Shown: positions 9,379 through 19,122, counted from the stretch's first letter. The stretch: DNA of 64,000 bases from Opitutaceae bacterium (GCA_024233285.1 JACKPU010000005.1:186001-250000); one strand, 5' to 3'. Notes: a model not told the origin generated them from the sequence alone. A program made the numbers and translations.

Positions 9379-9428
9379 ATTTGGCGACAAATCTCATGCG
9401 CCGGACAATCCGCCGGCATGAGTTTGGG

Positions 9429-11456
9429 CTAGAATTTCAAGCGCAAACCGGCGCGCACGGAACGGGGACTGGCGTAGCTGATGAGCCCGCCGGCACTTTG
9501 CGCCACCGGCACGGCGCGATCGAAGACATTTTCGATCGCCAGCGTCGCAGTCAGCGCAGGCGTGAGGCGTTGTTCGACCGCCAGATCAAAGGTCCCGGCG
9601 GCCGCGAGCGTAAGTTTGTTTTCATCGTCCTCGAACTGAGCCGAAGTCCAGCGGGCTTGCGCGGTGATCTGCAGGGTGGGGCGCAGCTGCCATCTGGCTC
9701 TTGCCGTCATCGTGCCTTGGGGCACTTGCGCCACCCGGCGGCCCGTCAAGGCGGGTTGCACTTCGGCTGCGACCACGCGCGAATCCACATACAAGAACGC
9801 CGCCTCGAATGCCAAATCAGAGCCGGCTTTGCGTTCGATTCGCCCTTCCACACCTCTTATGCGCAGGCGGCTGACATTCAGGCGTTGTCGCGTCACCAGC
9901 GTCGGTGTGCTCGCAAGCGTGATGTTGGCCACGGCGTCATCGAGGTGGTTGGCGAACCCGGTGAGTGAAGCCCGGGTGTTGCCGGCGCGGTAGGTTAAGC
10001 CTGCATCAATGCCGCGGAGTGTCTCGGGCGTGAGCGCGGCATTCGCTTCGGTAATCGTATTGCCCACGCGAAACGGACGGTGGAGTTCGTTGAGGGTGGG
10101 CACACGGAAGGCGGTGTAGGCCGAGCCATGCAGGGTCCACGACTCGTGCGGCTGCCAGGTCATCGCGACGGTGCCGTGGGGCTCGACGCCGCGGCGCGCA
10201 GGACTCTGCTCGTCTCGCGTCGTTGAGTTGGTGATGGTGTTGAATTCGCGCCGATGCCCGTTGTCCAAGCTCCAATGATCGATGCGGATTTGCACAAGTG
10301 CGGACCATTTGGCGTTGGGATTATGCTCCATGGACAGAAAGGCGCCGCCCAAGACTTGCTCGCCACCGGCGAACCGTCGCCGGGTGAAATTTCCGTTGGT
10401 GAAGAGGTAGTCTTCACGGGTTTCACCGCTGACTTGCCGGTAGTCGATGCCAGTGGTGAATCGAATTCCGGCCCGCTCGCCGGCATAGGTCAGTCCGGCC
10501 CCGATCGCGTCACTGGGCACGGCGGATTGGTTGTTTGCCGGTATCTCCGAGTTCCTCTCCTGGTCCACGGCGCTGAAGAAACTGCTGAAGTTCTGACCTT
10601 GCCGGTAGAGGGTCGCCTGCCACGAGTCCGCTGTGATTCGCCCGCGCAGGGTCAGTGCCACGGTGTCGATCCGTGAAGCGTTGCGCTGCAGCGCCGTGCC
10701 GTTGCCGCGTTCCTCGTCGAAGTGCCGCCATGTAAGCCGGGCAGACACGCGGTCGAAATCGTGTGCAAGCTGGGCCTGCAATAAGCGGTGAGAGGAATCC
10801 AGCGGCTGGTCCACCTGTCCCCGGTCACTGGATGGGAGCGGATGATACCCTGCAGTCGAGAATTGCTTCGCGTCGATGCGCACCGCGGTTTTTTCGCGGC
10901 TGATCCCGGTTGTCAGGATGGCGGAAGCGGTGTCTAAGGTTCCGGCTTCGAGCCGAAGTTCGCGTTGCGAGTTGGCGACGGGCTGGTTGTAGAGGGCGAT
11001 CGTCCCGCCGAGCGCGGCATTACCCCACGCAGCTGACCCTCCACCATGACGGATCTCCGCTCCGGCCAGTGCCAAGGTGGGGACCTGAGTCCAGGCAATC
11101 CAACCGCCGAAAGGATCGTTTAGCGGCACGCCATCAAGCAGCACCAGCGTGCGGCTTGCTCCGCTGGGACCGATGCCACGAAGTGACACACCTTGGGCCG
11201 TCGGATTGGCGCCAAGGCTGCTGGTTCGCCGGAAGAGGCTGAAGGCCGGGTCCAGCCGCAGAGCCTCGTCCAACGCGCTGGCCTCACTCAGTGATGTCCC
11301 TGCCATCCAGCGGGTTTCGCCCGGGCTGTCACTTGCCCCCGGCGTGCTGCGTGTCGCATTCACGGCAAAGGGAGCAAGGCGCGCGGGTTCATCTCCGCGG
11401 ACCGGCGACGCCATGGTCAGAAGGATAAGCAAAGCGGTGACACGCGACCCGAGCAT
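9429..11456 (-). CDS. TonB-dependent outer-membrane receptor
   Basis: From the ATG at 11456 the protein has 675 residues, starting with a hydrophobic signal sequence (VTALLILLTMASPVRGDEP). A TonB-box-like APFAVNATRS follows, then a plug domain with GVSLRGIGPSGASRTLVLLDG and PLNDPFGGW. The rest is an alternating-residue beta-barrel ending in the terminal aromatic RLKF. It is of the small BtuB/FecA-like class, not the long SusC type. The substrate cannot be told: no periplasmic binding protein, permease or riboswitch is next to it. A longer frame from 11513 adds 19 residues and looks like an over-extension. Confidence 0.88.
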   Translation of the reverse strand: MLGSRVTALLILLTMASPVRGDEPARLAPFAVNATRSTPGASDSPGETRWMAGTSLSEASALDEALRLDPAFSLFRRTSSLGANPTAQGVSLRGIGPSGASRTLVLLDGVPLNDPFGGWIAWTQVPTLALAGAEIRHGGGSAAWGNAALGGTIALYNQPVANSQRELRLEAGTLDTASAILTTGISREKTAVRIDAKQFSTAGYHPLPSSDRGQVDQPLDSSHRLLQAQLAHDFDRVSARLTWRHFDEERGNGTALQRNASRIDTVALTLRGRITADSWQATLYRQGQNFSSFFSAVDQERNSEIPANNQSAVPSDAIGAGLTYAGERAGIRFTTGIDYRQVSGETREDYLFTNGNFTRRRFAGGEQVLGGAFLSMEHNPNAKWSALVQIRIDHWSLDNGHRREFNTITNSTTRDEQSPARRGVEPHGTVAMTWQPHESWTLHGSAYTAFRVPTLNELHRPFRVGNTITEANAALTPETLRGIDAGLTYRAGNTRASLTGFANHLDDAVANITLASTPTLVTRQRLNVSRLRIRGVEGRIERKAGSDLAFEAAFLYVDSRVVAAEVQPALTGRRVAQVPQGTMTARARWQLRPTLQITAQARWTSAQFEDDENKLTLAAAGTFDLAVEQRLTPALTATLAIENVFDRAVPVAQSAGGLISYASPRSVRAGLRLKF

Positions 11457-11614
11457 ACCGTGACTTGAATCGAAACTGACCAAGGCACAACCACGCGTTG
11501 GCTGCTTCGGCACCGCAAGATCGTGGGAGGACGATCGCCGCGCCCCGCCACGATCCGGACTGAATACATCAGGCCCACCGCTTGACGGTTAGTCGGATCT
11601 GGGCACGTTCCGGC

Positions 11615-12310
11615 ATGTCACGCACCATCCTGCTCATCGGCGGAAATTCTGGCATTGGTCTGGCCACGGCGCGTCGGTTGCTCGATCGAGGCGACACCGT
11701 CCTGGCCGCGGCGCGGGAAGCCGGTCCGCTGGCGGAACTTGGGATCGAGGTTCAACCCTTTGACGCGCGGGAACCCGGGCCTTTGGCAACACCACCCGTG
11801 ATCGACGGTTTGGTGTATTTCCCCGGCACCATTACACTGAAACCCTTTCACCGGCTCACGCCGGACGATTTTTTGACCGATTACCGCGTCAATTGCCTTG
11901 GTGCGGTGGCAGCGATCCAATCCGTCCTGCCGGCCCTGAAGGCATCGCCGGCGGCGGCGGTGGTCTTGTTTTCTTCCGTCGCGGTGACGCAGGGGATGCC
12001 GTTTCATGCTTCGATTGCCGCGGCCAAGGCAGCGGTCGAGGGATTGGCCGGATCGCTCGCGGCCGAGCTTGCCCCCAAGATCCGCGTCAACGTGATCGCG
12101 CCCTCATTGACCGACACGCCACTCGCGTCCGCGCTGCTCGCCGGCGACGCGAAACGGGAAATGGCCGCCAAACGTCATCCGCTTCAGCGAATTGGTGATC
12201 CGGCTGAAACGGCCCAGATGGTGGAATTTCTGCTATCAGACGCCGCCGGATTCATAACCGGTCAGACCCTTCGGCCCGACGGTGGATTGTCCAACCTGCG
12301 GACGTTTTGA
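11615..12310 (+). CDS. SDR family protein lacking the catalytic tyrosine
   Basis: The 231-residue Rossmann protein starts MSRTILLIGGNSGIGLATAR, where the usual TGxxxGIG cofactor loop is GGNSGIG. The active-site region reads SSVAVTQGMPFHASIAAAK: the Ser and Lys are present but the YxxxK tyrosine is Ile (IAAAK). The end IAPSLTDTPLA and ITGQTLRPDGG is typical SDR. Either it binds NAD(P) without ordinary dehydrogenase chemistry or it uses another residue. I recall a subset of SDR proteins with the same replacement. It diverges from the TonB receptor and converges on a canonical SDR at 12359. The start is the ATG at 11615. Confidence 0.85.
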   Translation: MSRTILLIGGNSGIGLATARRLLDRGDTVLAAAREAGPLAELGIEVQPFDAREPGPLATPPVIDGLVYFPGTITLKPFHRLTPDDFLTDYRVNCLGAVAAIQSVLPALKASPAAAVVLFSSVAVTQGMPFHASIAAAKAAVEGLAGSLAAELAPKIRVNVIAPSLTDTPLASALLAGDAKREMAAKRHPLQRIGDPAETAQMVEFLLSDAAGFITGQTLRPDGGLSNLRTF

Positions 12311-12358
12311 AACCCATGCCAACCGGCTGTTGGCTCGTCCTGCGGCCAGGCGATTCGA

Positions 12359-13171
12359 TCACGGTTGCTGCTGCCTGCCGGTGTTGAAGCCGATTCGGCG
12401 CACGATGCGCGAGAACAGCCACGGCATCCAGCGCTTGAGATAGATCGCACTGACCTCGAAACCGCCCACGGCAATCTCCTCGCGATCATTGCGGATGCCG
12501 CGGATCATGGCGCGCACGCAGCGCTCGACCGATATGCCGCGTTGGTGGGTCTCGTCCGTCTGCCCGTGCTGGCTGCCATCCGCACGCAGTGCATTGGCGC
12601 TGACGGCAGTCTTGACGTAGCCGGGACAGACCAAGGTGACTTTGATATTGTCGCGCCAGACTTCGGCGCGCAGCGAATCGAAATAACCATGCAACGCATG
12701 CTTGGCCGCGGCGTAACTGGAACGTCCGGGCGTGCCCACATAGCCCATCACACTGCTGATCACTACGATCCGGCCGCCGCCTTGTGCGCGCATGATGGGC
12801 ATCACTGCCTTCGTCAGGGCGACGGGGCCGAAATAATCGACTTCCATGATGGTGCGTTCAGATTCGACGCTGGCCTCCAGCGCCAGCGCACGCTGGCTGA
12901 CACCGCCATTGTTGACCAGTAAGTCAATCCGCCCGCAGAGCTGCCGCACGCGTTGGGCGAGTGAGGGGAAGTCGCGGGGTTCGGCCAGATCCAGCGGTAG
13001 CACCAAGTGGTCGACAGGCCGGTTGCAACCGGCGCGGACCTGTTCCAGTGCGGCCTCATTTCGGCTCGAAAGCACTAATTTGGCTCCGAGCCGGTCGAGC
13101 GCCAAGGCCAGTCCCGCGCCGATGCCGGAAGACGCGCCGGTTATCCAGATAACCTGACCATTGAAGTCCAT
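12359..13171 (-). CDS. Short-chain dehydrogenase/reductase
   Basis: The 270-residue protein has a canonical cofactor motif TGASSGIGAGLAL (about residues 11-23), NNGG at about 88, and the complete catalytic set VISSVMGYVG with SSYAAAKHALHG (YxxxK). A hydrophobic C-terminal stretch IYLKRWMPWLFSRIV resembles the membrane-associated tail of DHRS7-like enzymes. It probably oxidises or reduces a lipid or steroid-like alcohol, but the substrate is unknown. It is divergent from the phytanoyl-CoA dioxygenase gene (128-base gap) and convergent with the atypical SDR at 11615. Confidence 0.88.
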   Translation of the reverse strand: MDFNGQVIWITGASSGIGAGLALALDRLGAKLVLSSRNEAALEQVRAGCNRPVDHLVLPLDLAEPRDFPSLAQRVRQLCGRIDLLVNNGGVSQRALALEASVESERTIMEVDYFGPVALTKAVMPIMRAQGGGRIVVISSVMGYVGTPGRSSYAAAKHALHGYFDSLRAEVWRDNIKVTLVCPGYVKTAVSANALRADGSQHGQTDETHQRGISVERCVRAMIRGIRNDREEIAVGGFEVSAIYLKRWMPWLFSRIVRRIGFNTGRQQQP

Positions 13172-13299
13172 GGCTGATTCGACGTGAGGCGCCTGTCAGG
13201 GTCAAACTTTGAGCGAGGAAGGAACATGGGTGATAAAATACCACCGATGGTGACAGCCGCCCATTGCACCCCGAGGCGGATTGTGGCAAGGTGAGGGTC

Positions 13300-14313
13300 A
13301 TGATGACCGCCCTGAAAAAGCTTACCCCACAGCAAGTCAGTTTCTTTCACGAAGAAGGTTACGTGATCGTGCCCGATGTTTTTGATCCGGCCGATCTCGA
13401 CCCCTTGCGCGCCGCTTTGCACGCCGAAATTGACCGCAAGGCCCGTGAGCTCAAGGCCGAGGGCAAGCTGGTGAATCTGCACGAGGAGCTGGGATTTGAC
13501 CAACGTCTGGCGGCGATCTATCGCGATTCCAAGGAGAACGGCGAGATGCTCATGCGTCATTTGGAAGGCCTGCGCGGCGGTGGATTCCACGCTGCGGAAA
13601 TGTTTGATGTCATTGCGCATCCCAAGCTGATCGGCGCGGTCAGTGCGCTGCTGGGCACGGAGGAGATCGTCGCTTCCTCGGTCTATCGCATTCGTCCCAA
13701 ACTGCCGAGCATCGGCCGCGGCGTGGTGCCGTGGCATCAGGACAGCGGCTATTTTGCCGAGCACTGCGACAACTCGCTCATCATCACTTGTTGGGTGCCT
13801 TTGGTGGACGCGACAGTGGAGAACGGCTGCATGCAAATCCTTCCGCGCACGCACCAAGGTAAGGTCGTCCCGCATCATACCGGTGGCAATGCCGGCTTTC
13901 TTGTGATCAAGGATGAGAATCTGCCGGATGATCCGCGCCGTGCGATCACGGCGGCGTGTCCAAAAGGTGGCGTGGTCTTCATGACCAACCGCACCCCCCA
14001 CTGCTCGACGCCCAATTATTCGGATCACATTCGCTGGAGTGCGGACCTGCGTTATCAGTCCGCCGAAGTGCCGAACAATGTCGGACTCTGGCCGGAAACC
14101 CTCGATGACGAGGGCAACGCCAATCCGGAGTTCTATGAAAAGGGCAACGTCGCCTGTTATCCGCCGGAAGCCGATTTTCTCGTGCACAGCGTGAAGCGCC
14201 CCGACGAGGTCACCGACTACGCCGAATACGTGAAGCGGCGTGAAACCTACGACAAGACCAACGCCAATTTCTCAGCATTCCGCCGCTGGCCGGAATCGAT
14301 TGGTGCGAATTGA
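13300..14313 (+). CDS. Phytanoyl-CoA dioxygenase family protein
   Basis: The 337-residue Fe(II)/2-oxoglutarate dioxygenase carries the HxD ligand pair in PWHQDSGYF (about residue 145). The distal His and oxoglutarate-binding Arg are in PHCSTPNYSDHIRWSADLRY (about 233-252). An AGGTGAG ribosome binding site precedes a double ATG (13300 or 13303). PhyH-family enzymes hydroxylate many small molecules, so the substrate is open. A second, clearly different family member lies at 45892. A strong terminator follows, so it is a single-gene unit. Confidence 0.9.
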   Translation: MMTALKKLTPQQVSFFHEEGYVIVPDVFDPADLDPLRAALHAEIDRKARELKAEGKLVNLHEELGFDQRLAAIYRDSKENGEMLMRHLEGLRGGGFHAAEMFDVIAHPKLIGAVSALLGTEEIVASSVYRIRPKLPSIGRGVVPWHQDSGYFAEHCDNSLIITCWVPLVDATVENGCMQILPRTHQGKVVPHHTGGNAGFLVIKDENLPDDPRRAITAACPKGGVVFMTNRTPHCSTPNYSDHIRWSADLRYQSAEVPNNVGLWPETLDDEGNANPEFYEKGNVACYPPEADFLVHSVKRPDEVTDYAEYVKRRETYDKTNANFSAFRRWPESIGAN

Positions 14314-14340
14314 CGCCGATCCTTTGCAGCATGTCGCAAG

Positions 14341-14368
14341 ACCTGCGGTTTTGACCGCAGGTTTTTTT
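14341..14368 (+). terminator. Rho-independent terminator after the phytanoyl-CoA dioxygenase gene
   Basis: A perfect 9-base stem ACCTGCGGT / ACCGCAGGT (14341-14349 and 14354-14362) with loop TTTG is followed by seven Ts, 28 bases after the stop. Confidence 0.9.
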
Positions 14369-14420
14369 ATGGCAGACAAACGGATTGAATAGGGCTTAAC
14401 CGACGAGTCTTGTTAGGGGC

Positions 14421-16709
14421 ATGCCCCCAATGTTCCTTTGGGAACTAAATCCCGCCGAGTCGATTTTCGCGCCGCTGCACGACGAGACGACGTTGCCACA
14501 ACTGCCGCTTTCGGCTGAACCCGGGGCGGCGTTGAATTTCCGTCACCGCGCCTGGTGGGACAGCACACGAGTCGATTGGGATAACTGTCCGGCCGGAGCA
14601 GTGGCGGGCAACCTGACGCTGCAGATGGGCGAGCTGCCTGCGCGCTTTGACCATTATATTTTCTGTGCCGTGTTGCAGAAAGGCGTGTCGGCGCAATTGG
14701 CGGCTTGCGTGGACGGAGAGTGGGAGGACTTGGGCGCACCCGCGATCGGTGACGGTTCGCGGTTGGAAATTGTCCGGCCGATTGTGGGGCCGGCCTCCGC
14801 GATGCGCATGACGTTTTGGGCGACGCTGTCCGGCGCGGGGTTGTGCAACCTGCGCTGGTGGGGCGTCGGCGATTCCGCCCTGCTGGCGAAGTTGGAGGAG
14901 GCGCGTCCGCGCTACGACGCGGCGTGGACCGGCTTGATTCGCCCGCCAAGCGAGTGGCCGGAGCCGAAATTTGCGCGCGGTTTGTTGTTCGACGAGGCCG
15001 ATTTGCCGGCGTTGCGCTCCCGCGCCGAGCATCCCGGATGGTCAGGGCATTTCGCGATGCTGGAGGAGCGCGCCCGGCAATCGCTGGGCCGCAATCCCGA
15101 AGCAGAGATTGGCGATTACCTGCCGTGGTCGGATTACCGTTATCTGCGTGAACGCGAAAAAGGGCGCGAACCGTGGATGGCCGAGCCCGTCCTCTGCGCA
15201 CTGGTGGGATTGGTGCGCGACGATCAGACGCTCATGCGTCATGCACTGCGCTACCTGATGTCCTTTGTGCACACGACGCATTGGTGCCAGTCGGCCGAAA
15301 GCCGGGTGCGCGGCAACGTGTGGGATCAGCGTTGTTTCCTTGAGGAAATGGCGGTGACCACTTGTGCGCTCGTGGCTGACATGTTGTGGTTCGCGTTGAC
15401 TGATCGGGCGCGCGAACTCGTGAAGCTGGCGATTTGGGACAAGGGCCTGAGCATCATCCAGCGCGACATGGTGAAGTGGGAGTATGTTTACCACATCAAC
15501 CAAGGCCCGTGGTTCTGCCGCGCGCGGATTTTGGGCGGATTGCTCCTGGAGTCCGATTGGCCGCGGATGTGTCCCTACATTGAACGTGCCTACGTCGACA
15601 TGCAGGAGGGCATGGATCATTATTTGTTGCCCGATGGTGGAGTGGATGAGGGTGTGGGCTATTTCAGCGTGACCTTGCAAGCTGTCCTGCCGGGATTGAT
15701 GGCGTATGCGCGCGCCCGGGGAAAAGAGATGCGTGAGGTATTGCCCGAACGGCTGGCCCGCAGCGGAAATTTCGTCGCCGTGATGTCGGCGATGCGGCCG
15801 GCCAGCGTGTTGCTGGACGGGGATAATTCGAATGAATGTTTCACCGGCGATGCAATCGCGCTGCTCGCAGCGTTCTATCCGGACGATGTCTACAAACGCA
15901 TCGCCAAGGGCACGCTTTTGCAGGCGCGCGGCTCGACCTATTACCGGCAATACATGGTGGACGGACCGTTCGCGTTTATCGCGGCGCCGCTCGAGCTGCC
16001 GGAACCGGAATGCATCGTGCCGGAATTCGGCCGGCTGCCGCACACCGGCGCGATCACGAGCCGCCGGCAACTCGCGCCGGACCGCGAGGTGCGTTTGCAT
16101 ATGAGCGGCTGCAAGGCCCGCGCGAGCCACACGCATTTCGACAAGGGCGCGTTTACGCTGGAGCTGAACGATGTGCCGGTGCTGATCGATCGCGGGGTGA
16201 TGCGCTACGATGACATCCGCCATCTCTTATTGAAGCGCACCGACCTGCACAACGTGCTCACGCCGGTGCGCGAAGACGGCACGTTTCCGGGGCAGGCTTT
16301 GCCGGAGGTTCCGGTCATTCCGGACGGACACGGTGACGCCCGACAGTTTCACGCGGCCATCGATCTCTCCCATGTCTGGCGCGAGTCGATGTCGCGCTGC
16401 AACCGCACGCTGGATTCGGAGCAACCGGGGCGCTTTGTCGTCGGCGACAGTGGCGAGCTGGTGGAACGCATGGCGTTGGTGTTTCACCTGCACTCGCGCA
16501 GCAAGTGGCGCATTCAGGCGGCGGAGCATCGCGCGGTGCTGGAACTGCCGGGCTGGCGGCTGACGGTGCTGGCGCCGTGGGCCGCCTCGATCATGCAGGG
16601 GGAGGATTTGGTCGATCATCGGCTGGAACCGGTCTGGCACCTCCAGATCAGGGCGCCGCGCTGCACTTCTTTTGATCTTAAGACAGAGTTTGTCGTGGAG
16701 ATGACCTGA
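14421..16709 (+). CDS. Heparinase II/III family protein
   Basis: The 762-residue protein has an N-terminal beta-rich segment, a central (alpha/alpha) toroid with DGGVDEGVGYFSVTLQA (about 405) and a C-terminal beta-sandwich with ASHTHFDKGAFTLELNDVPV (about 565). The latter is the heparinase II/III signature with its conserved His and metal/substrate residues. It should cleave uronic-acid-containing polysaccharide or oligosaccharide by beta-elimination. No signal peptide is visible at either start (ATG 14421, or ATG 14430), implying cytoplasmic action on imported oligomers. It leads a three-gene unit with the small secreted protein at 16774 and the GxGYxYP protein. Confidence 0.87.
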   Translation: MPPMFLWELNPAESIFAPLHDETTLPQLPLSAEPGAALNFRHRAWWDSTRVDWDNCPAGAVAGNLTLQMGELPARFDHYIFCAVLQKGVSAQLAACVDGEWEDLGAPAIGDGSRLEIVRPIVGPASAMRMTFWATLSGAGLCNLRWWGVGDSALLAKLEEARPRYDAAWTGLIRPPSEWPEPKFARGLLFDEADLPALRSRAEHPGWSGHFAMLEERARQSLGRNPEAEIGDYLPWSDYRYLREREKGREPWMAEPVLCALVGLVRDDQTLMRHALRYLMSFVHTTHWCQSAESRVRGNVWDQRCFLEEMAVTTCALVADMLWFALTDRARELVKLAIWDKGLSIIQRDMVKWEYVYHINQGPWFCRARILGGLLLESDWPRMCPYIERAYVDMQEGMDHYLLPDGGVDEGVGYFSVTLQAVLPGLMAYARARGKEMREVLPERLARSGNFVAVMSAMRPASVLLDGDNSNECFTGDAIALLAAFYPDDVYKRIAKGTLLQARGSTYYRQYMVDGPFAFIAAPLELPEPECIVPEFGRLPHTGAITSRRQLAPDREVRLHMSGCKARASHTHFDKGAFTLELNDVPVLIDRGVMRYDDIRHLLLKRTDLHNVLTPVREDGTFPGQALPEVPVIPDGHGDARQFHAAIDLSHVWRESMSRCNRTLDSEQPGRFVVGDSGELVERMALVFHLHSRSKWRIQAAEHRAVLELPGWRLTVLAPWAASIMQGEDLVDHRLEPVWHLQIRAPRCTSFDLKTEFVVEMT

Positions 16710-16773
16710 ACAGAAGGGCCCGGGGGGCGATTGCGTTTGCCCTGCCCGGGAGATGGGGTTGGGTGAGGGCGTC

Positions 16774-17316
16774 ATGCATCGAATTGCTCTCATTATTCTC
16801 TTGTTGTTTTCGGGCGTCGGCTTGGCCGCTGCCCATCCGCTCGCCGGAACGTGGCGCTTGCAGCCGGATTTGGGCACCAATCTGGCCGCGTGGCGTGCGC
16901 TCGATCTGATCGTCGAGGTTGATGGCAATGAAGTCACCCTCACCCGGCAGTTCGCTGCGGGGCGCCGCACGTTTCAGGATGTGACGAAGGTGGATCTGTC
17001 GAAAACCGCCGCCGTCATCCCGGTCGAGTTGTGGCCGGATGCCCGTTACCTCGGTGCCAATATTGGCGGCGACAAAACCAAGACCGTCAGCGGTCAATGG
17101 ATTGGCGACGGCAATGTCCTGCGGCTCAATACCGACGTCGTGCTCGCCACGCAGCAGGGCGAACATCCGGTCAACGTCCTCGGCACCTACACCGTTTCGA
17201 CCAACGGTGAACGCCTCACGCTGATCGAAGTGCGCAGCACGCGCACCCAGCCGCTCGTGTTCGTCTTCAAGCGCCTGGAAGGCGCTGAAGCCCGCCGCAC
17301 CGGCACCGCCGAATAA
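16774..17316 (+). CDS. Small exported protein, function unknown
   Basis: The 180-residue protein starts MHRIALIILLLFSGVGLAAA, a clear signal peptide with an AAA-H cleavage region. The mature part begins HPLAGTWRLQPDLGTNLAAW and is predicted beta-rich, with a lipocalin-like GTWxL opening. A late TLIEVRSTRTQPLVFVFKR strand follows. I do not recognise a family. It lies 64 bases after the heparinase gene and 20 bases before the GxGYxYP gene, so it is probably part of the same periplasmic or surface carbohydrate process. The start at 16774 is preferred over an in-frame upstream start at 16753 because it begins directly at the signal sequence. Confidence 0.8.
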   Translation: MHRIALIILLLFSGVGLAAAHPLAGTWRLQPDLGTNLAAWRALDLIVEVDGNEVTLTRQFAAGRRTFQDVTKVDLSKTAAVIPVELWPDARYLGANIGGDKTKTVSGQWIGDGNVLRLNTDVVLATQQGEHPVNVLGTYTVSTNGERLTLIEVRSTRTQPLVFVFKRLEGAEARRTGTAE

Positions 17317-17336
17317 GCCCTCAACTGATTACAGCC

Positions 17337-18992
17337 ATGAAGCATTTTCTCTCCCTCGTTCTCCTCGTCACGCTCGCGGCGGCTCCTGCGTTGGCCCAGC
17401 CGGCGCCCAAGCGCGCCGAGACTCCGCCGGCCACCGCCACGATCATTCCCATGTCCGAAAACTGGCGCATGGACGGTGATATCCCGACGAACGTCCTGAT
17501 CATCTCGTTGCAAGGCCTGGCCAATCGCGACTACCCGCGGGTTTATCTCGAGTATCCCAAACACTGGCAATGGGAGACGGTCCGCCCGCTCATCACGTTC
17601 ATGGAGGAGCGCCACGGCACGCAATTCACCCGCCTTGGGCTCAACGATGCCGACGCCGCGCTCAGCCTTTTCGGGAAATACGCCAAGGGTTACGTGGTGT
17701 GGGATCGCGAAGTGCGCGCCTCCGTCAATGTCGCCTTTACCGCCGCCGGCGTGCTCGACGCCATCGTGGTCAGCGAGGAACTCATTCCGCTCGCCGAAAA
17801 GCACGGCCTGAAAAAGGTCGAGGACCTGCGCGATATCTTCCGCGGCAAATCCGATGCCGAGATCTACCAGTGGGCGGTGGACAAATATTGGGATCGCTGC
17901 TCGCGCGATTACTACGCGGTGCTCGGCGGTCACGCCGGCATGCAGATGCAGCCCGGTGTCGCCGACTTTGCGATCATGCAGCGCGCCTTCTGCGCCGATC
18001 TTTCGGCCAACCCGAAACACCCCGAAGAGCTCGCCTTGCTCAAGCATCTGCTTGGCCAGCAGAACCCGGCCAGCACGGTCATCGGCTGGCACTCTTACGC
18101 CAAGGACACCGAAGGTCAGCACACCACGCTGACCGGCAACTTCGGTTTGAAGATGGAAGGCCTGCACAACCTGCCGAACGTGTCCTTTACCTGTCAGATC
18201 CCGTTGTCGCCCGACTTCACGTTCACGAACAACCACAATGTCGCCCGCGACGAGGAACTGACCGCGGAGAAGAAGGTTTACATCGCCGCGCTCGCAACCG
18301 ACTCGATGGGTATCGGCACCTGGACCAAACCCGGCCGTGGCGAGATCCCCTACGGTTGGCAGGTGCTCATGGGCTGGCTCCGGCTCAACCCCGTGGCCTT
18401 GCAGTTCTTCTACGAAGACAAGTCGCCCAACGATTACTTCGTCGGCGGCCTGAGCGGCCCCGGCTACATGTATCCGAAATCGATTCCGGCCGACAAGTTT
18501 CCGCCGCTCATGAAGGACGCCCGCGACCTCATGGCGGCGCTCGATCTGCGCGTGATGGAGATCATGGACTATTCCGAGGGCAACCGGCACGTCGGCAACA
18601 CCGACCTGCCGAAGGAACTTGTGGATCGCTATTATCAGGAATTCCCGGACGTCATCGGGTTCATCAACGGCTACGGCGCGGCCCGCACGTTCGATCTGCG
18701 CGACGGTGTGCCCTTCCTCAGCTACGACTACTACCTCGACGTGCAACGTCCCGAGGTGGATGCCGCGGCCGATTTGGAGGAGCTTATCCAACTCAACCCG
18801 AAGCGTCCGTATTTCCTGCTCATGCATGTGCGCGAGAGCAATACGATCGAGAAGGTGAAAAACATTCTGGGCCGACTCAGTGAGGAGGCCGAAGTCGTGC
18901 CGCTCGATGTCTTCCTGAAGCTTGCCGCAAGCAACAAGACCTATCAAACGCGCTTCCAGGAGCCGGATGACCCGATCGATCACAACCCGTGA
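17337..18992 (+). CDS. GxGYxYP domain-containing putative glycoside hydrolase
   Basis: The 551-residue secreted protein has a signal peptide (MKHFLSLVLLVTLAAAPALA). The family-defining motif appears as GPGYMYPKSIP at about residue 377. Other conserved-looking blocks are YVVWDREVRASVNVAFT (about 120) and GGHAGMQMQPGVADFAIM. The family is classed as a putative glycoside hydrolase by domain databases but is poorly characterised. It is the last gene of the heparinase unit and is followed directly by a terminator at 19019. It is the only enzyme of this cluster with an export signal, so it may act first on the polymer outside the cytoplasm. Confidence 0.88.
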   Translation: MKHFLSLVLLVTLAAAPALAQPAPKRAETPPATATIIPMSENWRMDGDIPTNVLIISLQGLANRDYPRVYLEYPKHWQWETVRPLITFMEERHGTQFTRLGLNDADAALSLFGKYAKGYVVWDREVRASVNVAFTAAGVLDAIVVSEELIPLAEKHGLKKVEDLRDIFRGKSDAEIYQWAVDKYWDRCSRDYYAVLGGHAGMQMQPGVADFAIMQRAFCADLSANPKHPEELALLKHLLGQQNPASTVIGWHSYAKDTEGQHTTLTGNFGLKMEGLHNLPNVSFTCQIPLSPDFTFTNNHNVARDEELTAEKKVYIAALATDSMGIGTWTKPGRGEIPYGWQVLMGWLRLNPVALQFFYEDKSPNDYFVGGLSGPGYMYPKSIPADKFPPLMKDARDLMAALDLRVMEIMDYSEGNRHVGNTDLPKELVDRYYQEFPDVIGFINGYGAARTFDLRDGVPFLSYDYYLDVQRPEVDAAADLEELIQLNPKRPYFLLMHVRESNTIEKVKNILGRLSEEAEVVPLDVFLKLAASNKTYQTRFQEPDDPIDHNP

Positions 18993-19018
18993 TCAAGCGA
19001 TAGTCTCGTGAATTGCAG

Positions 19019-19046
19019 GGCGGGGATTCCGATCCCCGCCTTTTTA
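19019..19046 (+). terminator. Rho-independent terminator of the heparinase/GxGYxYP unit
   Basis: A perfect 9-base stem GGCGGGGAT / ATCCCCGCC (19019-19027 and 19032-19040) with loop TCCG is followed by TTTTTATT. Confidence 0.9.
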
Positions 19047-19122
19047 TTGGGCGCAACTCAGGATCGGGATCACGCCCTACATCTGAGTTGCCGATGGCAG
19101 ACCGTCGGCCCATGTTGAGTTT

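Noticed and set aside
17187..18983. Minus-strand 598-residue frame over the GxGYxYP gene
   Set aside because: Shadow; forward gene has signal peptide and family motif.
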